A stretch of 5,336 bases of DNA, taken from CAXSEF01 sp050920955 (lineage in GTDB: Bacteria > Pseudomonadota > Alphaproteobacteria > Acetobacterales > Acetobacteraceae). The notes beneath the pieces are model-generated. The model was not told the origin of the DNA, ran no database searches, and worked only from the letters and a program-made list of their open reading frames with translations. Positions within the stretch are counted from its first letter, which is position 1, and the number at the start of each line of letters is the position of its first letter. Where the stretch lies: NCBI GenBank assembly GCA_050920955.1, contig JBPBQS010000020.1, forward strand, positions 1 to 5,336, read 5' to 3'. The translations under genes and the position numbers were made by a program. Below are positions 1 to 5,125 of this stretch, one piece after another.

Positions 1-150
1 CGGCATTACCTCGCGCGCTTCCATCGCAGGACCAAGGTCGTGTCCAGGTGCCGCACCATGGTCGATCTATCGCTGCGCCTGCTGCACCACCTGCAAGACC
101 CCACCAACTACGCCGCATACGCCAAGAAATTTGCGTCTATCTTTGGTTAG
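1..150 (+). CDS. IS1-family-like transposase, C-terminal end (partial at window edge)
   Basis: An open frame runs from base 1 to a TAG at 148-150 and gives 49 residues beginning RHYLARFHRRTK and ending KKFASIFG. The stretch RHYLARFHRRTKVVSR followed by a leucine-rich helix (VDLSLRLLHHL) resembles the end of IS1 InsB-type DDE transposases. In E. coli InsB the matching part reads LRQHLARLGRKSLSFSKS, just after the last catalytic Glu. The window therefore starts downstream of all expected catalytic residues and nothing can be said about activity. The enzyme would cut and join the ends of its own insertion sequence. The tail after the leucine helix (about 18 residues) is longer than in E. coli InsB. 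I recognised the family from memory of the motif, so another transposase family with a similar end is possible. The gene body lies outside the window. Confidence 0.7.
   Translation, partial: RHYLARFHRRTKVVSRCRTMVDLSLRLLHHLQDPTNYAAYAKKFASIFG
1..150 (+). mobile_element. Right end of an IS1-like insertion sequence (boundary unresolved)
   Basis: This is inferred from the transposase tail. In IS1 the transposase stop falls within the right terminal repeat, so the element probably ends close to 150 and at most some tens of bases later. The left end is outside the window, so no terminal inverted repeat or target duplication can be paired here. The end coordinate given is only the transposase stop. 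Confidence 0.5.
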
Positions 151-165
151 AACTCTCTTCAAACT

Positions 166-327
166 ATGGCTCTCATGAGAGAAGCGACCGCAAAACTTAC
201 GGAAGCAAGCATAGAGCAGAGGTTAGAGTTGGAGCGCTCAGGTATAACTATGCCTGCTCCGTTGTCAGCTCCTGAAAAGAAAACTCCTCCCTCGGGAAAA
301 ATTACCTCAGACAAGGACGCTTTATAA
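166..327 (+). CDS. Short hydrophilic ORF, probable 3' remnant of an IS-interrupted gene
   Basis: From ATG 166 this frame encodes 53 residues, starting MALMREATAKLTEAS and ending in TAA 325-327. ATG 175 is an alternative start. The first half is a charged, probably helical segment (REATAKLTEASIEQRLELERSG). The second half is Pro/Lys/Ser-rich (PAPLSAPEKKTPPSGK). No signal peptide, membrane segment or known motif is visible, and I do not recognise a family. The frame is the same as that of the transposase tail and is open from codon 151. No Shine-Dalgarno sequence precedes either ATG. This suggests that the original start was lost when the insertion sequence landed. The stop overlaps the next start by TAATG, a sign that this was the upstream partner of a translationally coupled pair. 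Base composition matches the next gene. It could instead be a genuine small gene. Confidence 0.5.
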   Translation: MALMREATAKLTEASIEQRLELERSGITMPAPLSAPEKKTPPSGKITSDKDAL

Positions 328-941
328 TGTCAGTAGGTCGCCGCGCCGTCATTTTGGGAGGAACTGTAATGTTAATAAATTACACAGCGGTCGCCGATCA
401 AGTGGAAGATAATCACGGTCCTTTTGGGTTAATATACGGTTCCTCCTCCGATATCGTTCGCCAGAACGGTGTTAGTCTAGAACCATGGTCGGCTAAATCT
501 GATTGGGGTAAGACATTTGTGGCCAGTGGTCTCTCTAAAGTTCTCAGCGATATGGAACCACCAGTGCTCTCATTCGGATTCAAAGATAGCCTGTGGAGGG
601 TGGCGGCCGCTGGCAAAACGGTCGAATCTGATCCTTATGGAAATCGTGTTGTAGCTAGATATCAGGAACTCGCAGTTTCTCTATCACAACGATACGGTTA
701 CGGCATGGAAACTGACACTCGCGACCACGAAATGTGGAAGGAACCGAATGAATATGTGATGTCTATCAAACAAGGACGAGCAAGTCGTTATACCGAGTTC
801 AAAACTCCCGGGATTTATGTTGAACTTTCTATTCGTGCTGTCGACAACAACAGTGCTTTTTATCTCATAATATTTAAATCTAAGGCTGGAGCGCGTGAGT
901 TCGAGAATGATAAGGAGCAGAACGAGAAGAGCGCACTTTAG
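327..941 (+). CDS. Small exported protein of unknown function
   Basis: This is a 204-residue protein whose ATG overlaps the preceding stop (TAATG). An AAGGA at 313-317 sits 9 bases upstream. Residues 1-23 look like a signal peptide: basic MSVGRR, a hydrophobic core AVILGGTVMLI, and AVA before Asp24 as a signal peptidase I site. GRRAVILGG also resembles a twin-arginine (Tat) signal, though it is short for one. The mature part is mixed alpha/beta in character: PFGLIYGSSSDIVRQNGVSL (32-51), an aromatic region RYGYGMETD (122-130), and the strand-like segments YVELSIRAVD and FYLIIFKSKAG (164-188). The C-terminus is highly charged (EFENDKEQNEKSAL). No catalytic motif or known domain is recognised. 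Many small periplasmic proteins of unknown function begin their mature part with a PFG-[IL]-xxG-x-S pattern, a loose resemblance only. Composition is far lower in GC than the genes to the right, suggesting different ancestry. A second start at 369 has a better ribosome site but would remove the signal peptide. Confidence 0.75.
   Translation: MSVGRRAVILGGTVMLINYTAVADQVEDNHGPFGLIYGSSSDIVRQNGVSLEPWSAKSDWGKTFVASGLSKVLSDMEPPVLSFGFKDSLWRVAAAGKTVESDPYGNRVVARYQELAVSLSQRYGYGMETDTRDHEMWKEPNEYVMSIKQGRASRYTEFKTPGIYVELSIRAVDNNSAFYLIIFKSKAGAREFENDKEQNEKSAL
356..371 (+). promoter_or_regulatory. Strong internal ribosome binding site and alternative start within the exported-protein gene
   Basis: GGGAGG at 356-361 lies 7 bases before an in-frame ATG (369-371, Met15). 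By sequence this is a better Shine-Dalgarno than the one for ATG 327. Starting at 369 would give MLINYTAVADQ as the N-terminus, too short to act as a signal peptide. I keep 327 because it restores a full signal peptide and a TAATG coupling. The purine run may be incidental, or may allow a cytoplasmic form. Confidence 0.3.
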
Positions 942-998
942 CGTCATAACGACTGAACTTTTCTGCCCGCCCAGAGAAAGTCTGAGCTGGAGCCTCAG
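942..998. terminator. Convergent intergenic gap with two small hairpins, possible bidirectional terminator
   Basis: The gap lies between the + strand stop at 941 and the minus-strand stop at 995. One imperfect hairpin pairs CTTTTCTG (958-965) with CAGAGAAAG (972-980), with one bulged base and a CCCGCC loop. A second short one pairs CTGAG (982-986) with CTCAG (994-998) and runs into the GMC stop codon. Neither is followed by a good U-run on either strand, so intrinsic termination is only a possibility. The compositional break of the window falls in this gap. Confidence 0.35.
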
Positions 999-2665
999 GC
1001 CTTCGCGAGCACCCTCGCCCCGGCCCTGAGGTGCGCCCCCAGCCGCGCCGCTATCGCCACGACCGTGAGCGTCGGGTTCGCCTGGCTCGACGTCGGGAAC
1101 ACCGCGCTGCCCGCGACGTACAGGTTGCGCACCCCGTGCACCCGCCCGTCCGCGTCCACGACGCCCTGCCGCGGGTCGTCCGCCATGCGCGCCGTGCCGA
1201 TGTGGTGCCCGCCGTATGCCCCGTCGCGCAGCATCGCGTGCTCGACGCCCTCGACCTCGTCCTCCAGCGCCGCGAGCCCCGATCGCCCGAGGTCCTGCGC
1301 CAGCAGCCGCACGCCCACGCGCACCGTGCGCAGGTCCAGCGCGTCCGGCCGCCAGTCCACCCGCAGCACCGGCACCCCGAGCGCGTCCACCCCCTGCCCC
1401 AGCGTCACCCGGCTCGACGGGTTGGGCACCTGCTCGGCGTGCAGGTCCAGGCTGAACAGGTCCGCGCGCGGCCGGATCACCACCGACGGGAACTTGCGCT
1501 CGGCCAGCGTGCGCGCCCGCAGCCAGTGCAGCAGGAACCCCGCGGTCGCCGGCACGTCCCCCGCCAGGTTCGCCGCGTGCCGCAGCCAGGCCGCCCGACC
1601 GGGAGCCTCCCCCGACAGCCGCCGCCCGTACTCGTAGCGGATCAGCCGCCGCGCCAGCCAGATCCCCGACAGCGCGCCCGTGCGGTGCGCCGGGTCCGGG
1701 ATGCGCGGGTGGTGCAGCCTGGCCACGAACCCGCCCACGCCCTGCAGCCGCTGCGCCGCCTCGCCGAGCGCCCAGCGCCTGCGGCAGTAGCTCCCGTCCG
1801 CGTCGCGCACGTAGCCGTGGAACACCCGCGCGCCCGGCGCCAAGCGCACCGTCCCGTAGGTCCCCGCGACGTGGCACATGTAGAACCGCCCCACGAGCCC
1901 GTGCGCGTTGCCGACGCCCTCCGAGTGCGCCCCGCCCTCGGCGCGCGACGCCAGCAGCAGCCGCGGCACCTCCAGCCCCCCCGTCGCCAACACCACCCGC
2001 CCCGCCGCCACCGCGAACCCCGCGCCGCTCGCGCGCGCCACCTCCAGCCGCCGCACCGCCCCCCCGCCCGCGTCCATGACGATCCGCGTGACGCCCGCGC
2101 CCAGCACCACCCGCAGCCCCGCCTGCGCCGCCAGCCGGTGCCGGTATCGCCGCCCGAAGTCCGTCGGGCACGAGAACCGCTCGATCGTCGCCGTGTCGAA
2201 GTGCTCCGGCGCGAAGCCGTCCAGCATCTCCGGCACGCCCCCCGCCACCGCGTCCGCGTCGAACGAGAACGGCCCCGCCTCGCACAGCGCGCTCGCCGTC
2301 GCGTAGTGCGGCAGCAGCGCGTCGCGCCCGAACGGCCATCCGCTGTGCGGGACCCAGTCGCGCCGCTCGAAGTCGATCGCGTCGAACGGCACGCAGCGCC
2401 CGCCCCAGATCGTCGTCGAGCCGCCGAACCTGCGCTGCCGGTAGCGGTCGGGCGCCGAGTGCAGCGCCGGGTCCGCGACCTCGCCGCGGTAGTGCGCCTG
2501 CGACCCTGGCTCCGCCCGCTCGCCGCCCGCCTCCAGCAGCAGCACGTCGAGCCCGCTGCCCCGCAGCGACAGCGCCAGCGTGATCCCCGCGGCCCCCCCG
2601 CCCACGATGCACACGTCGGCGCGCAGCAGAACCCCCGGTTCGATCGCCTCCGCGCGCAGGATCAA
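995..2665 (-). CDS. GMC-family FAD-dependent oxidoreductase in a polysaccharide locus
   Basis: The protein has 556 residues from TTG 2665. The frame stays open upstream, and GTG 2731 would give 578. Numbering here is for 556. An FAD-binding Rossmann fold lies near the N-terminus: ADVCIVGGGAAG at about 16-27, with the ribose-binding acidic residue in LLLEAGG at about 42-48. RFGGSTTIWGGR at about 79-90 is the GMC signature-like stretch contacting FAD. VVLATGGLEVPRLLL at about 225-239 is the conserved second GMC signature region. The C-terminal domain carries HHIGTARM at about 487-494, which includes the active-site His, and SSQANPTLT at about 526-534 with the second catalytic position (Asn). 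All key elements are present, so it should be active. No signal peptide or twin-arginine motif is seen, so it is probably cytoplasmic. GMC enzymes oxidise alcohols or sugars, and the substrate here is unknown. It follows the glycosyltransferase on the same strand, separated by a palindromic repeat. TTG is chosen because the resulting start MILRAEAIEPGVLLRADV sits at the usual distance before the FAD motif. The longer version would be translated from the repeat. Confidence 0.93.
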   Translation of the reverse strand: MILRAEAIEPGVLLRADVCIVGGGAAGITLALSLRGSGLDVLLLEAGGERAEPGSQAHYRGEVADPALHSAPDRYRQRRFGGSTTIWGGRCVPFDAIDFERRDWVPHSGWPFGRDALLPHYATASALCEAGPFSFDADAVAGGVPEMLDGFAPEHFDTATIERFSCPTDFGRRYRHRLAAQAGLRVVLGAGVTRIVMDAGGGAVRRLEVARASGAGFAVAAGRVVLATGGLEVPRLLLASRAEGGAHSEGVGNAHGLVGRFYMCHVAGTYGTVRLAPGARVFHGYVRDADGSYCRRRWALGEAAQRLQGVGGFVARLHHPRIPDPAHRTGALSGIWLARRLIRYEYGRRLSGEAPGRAAWLRHAANLAGDVPATAGFLLHWLRARTLAERKFPSVVIRPRADLFSLDLHAEQVPNPSSRVTLGQGVDALGVPVLRVDWRPDALDLRTVRVGVRLLAQDLGRSGLAALEDEVEGVEHAMLRDGAYGGHHIGTARMADDPRQGVVDADGRVHGVRNLYVAGSAVFPTSSQANPTLTVVAIAARLGAHLRAGARVLAKA

Positions 2666-2668
2666 GGC

Positions 2669-2802
2669 AGGAAGCAAGGCCAGAGGCTCTGCCTCTGGAC
2701 TCCGCTCAAGGCGACTGCCTTGAGAATCCACTTTCTTAAGCAGATGGTTTCCAAAGGCCGAGGCCTTTGGCGGGTCCGGGCAGAGCCCGGCCTTGCCTGC
2801 TT
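2669..2802. repeat. Imperfect palindromic intergenic repeat with four perfect hairpins
   Basis: The element fills the gap between the glycosyltransferase stop and the GMC start. It is roughly symmetric about CTTAAG (2735-2740). The left arm has hairpin 1 (CCAGAGGC-TCT-GCCTCTGG, 2680-2698), linker ACTCCG, and hairpin 2 (CTCAAGGC-GACT-GCCTTGAG, 2705-2724). The right arm, read on the minus strand, has CCGGGC-TCT-GCCCGG (2776-2790), linker ACCCG, and a 9-bp stem CCAAAGGCC (2751-2770). GCAAGGCC (2674-2681) and GGCCTTGC (2789-2796) pair at the outside. The two arms are therefore inverted, diverged copies of one unit (core GGCTCTGCC, then a hairpin containing AAGGC/GCCTT). Similar GGCTCTGCC and CCAAAGGCC hairpins are, as I recall, common intergenic repeats in Acetobacteraceae. 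It may act as a transcript-stabilising or attenuating structure between two co-oriented genes, or be a small non-autonomous mobile repeat. No transposase-type target duplication is evident. Confidence 0.85.
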
Positions 2803-3986
2803 CAAAGCCCCACCTCCGCGTGCAAGGCCGCGACCCTCTCCGCGAACACCGGCAGCGTGAACTCGCGCTCGTAGAGCGCCCGCCCCCGCTCCGACAGCCG
2901 CGCCGCCAGCGCCGGGTCCCCCGCGATGCGGCGCAGCGCCCCCGCCAGCGCCGCGACGTCGCCCGGCGGCACCAGCAGCGCCGTGTCCCCGTCCTCCAGC
3001 ACCTCGGGGATCGCGCCCACCGGCGTGCACACCACCGGCACGCCGAGGCTGAGCGCCTCCAGGATCACCAGCGGCAGCCCCTCGTCGTACGACGGCAGCA
3101 CGAGCGCGTCCGCCTCCGCGAGGCACGCCGCCGCCCCTGCCTGGTCCACCCACCCCTCGAAGCGCACCCGCCCGCCGATCCCCAGCCCCTCCGCCAGCGC
3201 CTCGTGCCCCGCGACGTCGCCGCCGCCCGCCACCACGAGCGTGCACGGCGCATCCCCCGGCCCGAGCCGCGCCAGCGCCGCGAGCAGGTCCGCGATCCCC
3301 TTGCGCCAGAACAGGTTGCCCAGGAACACCAGGCGGAACGGCGCCCCCGCCTCGCGCGCCCGCCAGCCCGAGAGCCGCGGCACCCCGTTGCGCACCACCC
3401 GGATGCGCCCTTCCGGCACGCCCAGCGACGCCACCCACACTCGCCAAGGCTCGCCCAGCACCACGACCAGCTGCGCCGAGCGGAACACCAGCCCCACCAG
3501 CGCCCGCGCCGGGCCGGGCAGCGCCGCGTGGAACGCCACGATCTGCGCCGCGTGCAGGTGCAGCACCACCGGCACCCCGAACAGCCGCGCCACGCCGAGC
3601 AGCGCGCCCTTGCGCACCACGCTGCCGCGCTCCGCCACGTTGAGGTGCAGCACGGACGCCCGCCCCCGCAGCGCCAGCCCGGCGACCCGCGCCGCCGCCC
3701 GCGCCACCGCGAACGCCGACAGCGCGGCCGCCCCCGGCCCGCGGCTCTCCAGCGCCTCCATGGGCGCCAGGTCGCCCCGGCGCGCCTGCTCCTGCATCAG
3801 GTACGCGGTGACGCGCCCCATGCCGCCGCCCGCCTGCCCCTGCGGCGCCGCGATCAGCCGCACGCGCGCAGGCTCCGGCCGCGCCGCCGCGCCGCCGTCG
3901 CCGCGCACGCCGACCAGGCCCGCGCCGCCGAAGCCCGCCTGCGCCATTCTCGGCGCCGGACCGGCCAGTCCCCGTCCCGACATCAT
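2802..3986 (-). CDS. GT4-type glycosyltransferase, GT-B fold
   Basis: The protein has about 394 residues from ATG 3986. GTG 4004 (400 residues, used for numbering here), ATG 3983 and ATG 3947 are other starts, none with a convincing ribosome site. The N-terminal domain begins at RVRLIAAPQGQAGGGMGRV (47-65), whose glycine-rich loop is typical of GT-B acceptor-side domains. It continues with VVLHLHAAQIVAFH (146-159), where the first His is at the position often used in catalysis. The C-terminal donor-binding domain shows VVRNGVP (203-209), FLGNLFWRKGIADLL (227-241) and VRFEGWV (280-286). The EX7E motif is E308-GLPLVIL-E316, and TPVGAIPEVLEDGDTALLVPPGD spans 327-349. Together these mark Glycos_transf_1/GT4, a retaining transferase that moves a sugar from a nucleotide donor to a growing glycan at the cytoplasmic face of the membrane. 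Which sugar is unknown. Residues 1-46 are low-complexity Gly/Ala/Pro and poorly constrained, so the real start may be later. It is first in the minus arm, before the GMC gene, and divergent from the SDR gene. Confidence 0.93.
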   Translation of the reverse strand: MMSGRGLAGPAPRMAQAGFGGAGLVGVRGDGGAAARPEPARVRLIAAPQGQAGGGMGRVTAYLMQEQARRGDLAPMEALESRGPGAAALSAFAVARAAARVAGLALRGRASVLHLNVAERGSVVRKGALLGVARLFGVPVVLHLHAAQIVAFHAALPGPARALVGLVFRSAQLVVVLGEPWRVWVASLGVPEGRIRVVRNGVPRLSGWRAREAGAPFRLVFLGNLFWRKGIADLLAALARLGPGDAPCTLVVAGGGDVAGHEALAEGLGIGGRVRFEGWVDQAGAAACLAEADALVLPSYDEGLPLVILEALSLGVPVVCTPVGAIPEVLEDGDTALLVPPGDVAALAGALRRIAGDPALAARLSERGRALYEREFTLPVFAERVAALHAEVGL

Positions 3987-4096
3987 CAAGGTGCAATGCC
4001 CCACGATCCTGCAATCCGCAGTAGCATTGCGTTAACGGTTTTTCTACAACAACCGCTGCGCCGCCGTGGCGCCGCCCGCGTCAACGGAGTGCCGCC
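3987..4096. promoter_or_regulatory. Divergent promoter region between the glycosyltransferase and SDR genes
   Basis: The only AT-richer island in the GC-rich part lies at about 4012-4050 between the two divergent genes, so promoters for both arms are expected here. No confident -35/-10 pair is visible on either strand. Visible structure includes the inverted pair GCAATGC (3993-3999) and GCATTGC (4024-4030), with an extra TGCAAT at 4010-4015. An eight-base palindrome CGTTAACG lies at 4030-4037, and CGGTT (4036-4040) pairs with AACCG (4051-4055). These could be operator half-sites for a regulator, but no specific factor is recognised. If the glycosyltransferase starts at GTG 4004, the left half-site is coding. 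Confidence 0.4.
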
Positions 4097-5125
4097 ATGC
4101 AGCGTGTCGTCGTGCTCGGGGCCAGCGGCTTCCTCGGCAGCCGCGTGCTCGCGGCCCTTGCGGCCAGCGGCTGGGCCGCCCCGGTCGCCGTGTCGCGCAA
4201 CCCGTTCCGCCCCGCGCGCGCGCCGGACGGCGACGCCCCCCCGCCCACCGAGCGCCTGGCCTGCGACGCCGCCCACGCGCCCGACCTCCTGCGCCTGCTC
4301 GCCTCGGCGGACGCGGTGGTGAACTGCACGGCCGGCGCCCCCTCCGCCACGCTCGCCGTGGCGCGCGCGCTGGCGCAGGCGCCGTCCACCTGCCGGATCG
4401 TCCACGTCAGCTCCATGGCGGCGTACGGCGACGCGCACGGCCTGGTCGGCGAGGACACGCCGCTGCCCGACGCCCTCGGCGGCTACGCGGGCGGCAAGGT
4501 CGCGTCCGAGCGCGCGCTGTCCGCCCACCCCGGCGCGGTGATGCTGCGCCCCGGCTGCGTCTTCGGCCCCGGCTCGGAGCAGTGGACCGCGCGCATCGCC
4601 CGCCTGCTGCTCGCCCGCCGCCTCGGCGACCTGGGCGCCGCCGGCGACGGCGCGTGCAACCTGGCCCCGGTCGCCGACGTGGTCGCCGCCGTGCTCGCCG
4701 CACTCCACCGGCCGGTCACGGGCGCCGCCTTCAACCTGGCGCTGCCCGACCCGCCGAGCTGGAACGCCTTCCTCACCCGCTACGCCGTGGCCCTCGGCGC
4801 GACCCCCGTGGCCCGCATCCCCGCGCGCCGCCTGCGCCTGGAGTCCCGCCTGGCCGCGCCGCTGCACGTGGCCTCGCTGCTGCTGCGACGCGCGGCGCCC
4901 CGGGTGGCGGCGCGCGTGCCCGACGCGCTGACCCCGTCGCTGCTGGCCCTGATGCGCCAGGACATCGTGCTCGACCACCGACGCACCGACGCGCGCCTCG
5001 GCATCCGCCGCACCACGCTGGACGAGGCCCTGCGCGAGGCCGCCGCCGCGCTGCGCCCCCACGCCGCCCTTCCCGGCCCGGCACCACGCGCGCCCGCGCC
5101 CCGCAGCCCGGCGCACGCCGCATGA
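4097..5125 (+). CDS. NAD-dependent epimerase/dehydratase (extended SDR)
   Basis: The protein has 342 residues. ATG 4097 follows GGAG (4086-4089) by 7 bases, a good ribosome site. The N-terminus RVVVLGASGFLGSRVL holds the extended-SDR dinucleotide motif GASGFLG (8-14). ADAVVNCTAG (71-80) is the strand-4 region, and VHVSSMAAYG (102-111) supplies the catalytic Ser. Y130-AGG-K134 is the YxxxK catalytic pair. RPGCVFGPGS (151-160) is the conserved segment after it, and NLAPVADVVAAVLAAL (188-203) matches the usual substrate-domain helix. The likely role is epimerising, dehydrating or reducing a nucleotide-bound sugar for glycan synthesis. The exact substrate cannot be read from sequence. Residues 321-342 form a Pro/Ala-rich tail of no known role. 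It is divergent from the glycosyltransferase gene, and its stop overlaps the next start (ATGA), so the two are probably translated together. A ubiquinone-complex-type (NDUFA9-like) SDR is a less likely alternative given the neighbours. Confidence 0.9.
   Translation: MQRVVVLGASGFLGSRVLAALAASGWAAPVAVSRNPFRPARAPDGDAPPPTERLACDAAHAPDLLRLLASADAVVNCTAGAPSATLAVARALAQAPSTCRIVHVSSMAAYGDAHGLVGEDTPLPDALGGYAGGKVASERALSAHPGAVMLRPGCVFGPGSEQWTARIARLLLARRLGDLGAAGDGACNLAPVADVVAAVLAALHRPVTGAAFNLALPDPPSWNAFLTRYAVALGATPVARIPARRLRLESRLAAPLHVASLLLRRAAPRVAARVPDALTPSLLALMRQDIVLDHRRTDARLGIRRTTLDEALREAAAALRPHAALPGPAPRAPAPRSPAHAA

Noticed and set aside
48..275. Plus-strand 75-residue ORF overlapping the transposase tail
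   Set aside because: It is a different frame from the transposase-like sequence, spans the IS end, and has no recognisable content or ribosome site.
684..2612. Long minus-strand ORF (642 residues) overlapping the GMC gene
   Set aside because: It is a low-complexity Arg/Gly/Ala translation from the wrong frame of very GC-rich DNA. The GMC frame carries all the family motifs, and this one has none and runs into the unrelated left-hand genes.
2669..2802. CRISPR array or tRNA-like structure in the hairpin-rich gap
   Set aside because: There are no evenly spaced direct repeats with spacers and no tRNA arms or anticodon. The structure is an inverted pair of two-hairpin units.
1031..2860. Long plus-strand ORF (609 residues) antisense to the GMC gene
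   Set aside because: It is Arg/Pro/His-rich shadow coding caused by the third-position GC bias of the opposite strand. It has no recognisable domain and crosses the hairpin repeat.
4030..4037. CtrA-type regulatory site (TTAA-N7-TTAA)
   Set aside because: CGTTAACG contains only one TTAA. No second half-site occurs at the required spacing.
2793..4322. Long plus-strand ORF (509 residues) antisense to the glycosyltransferase
   Set aside because: It is an Arg/Pro/His-rich shadow frame that runs into the SDR gene in another frame. The glycosyltransferase motifs are unambiguous on the minus strand.
3986..5116. Minus-strand ORF (376 residues) antisense to the SDR gene
   Set aside because: It is a Gly/Arg/Ala-rich shadow. 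The plus-strand SDR gene has a ribosome site, the GASGFLG and YAGGK motifs and coupling to the next gene.
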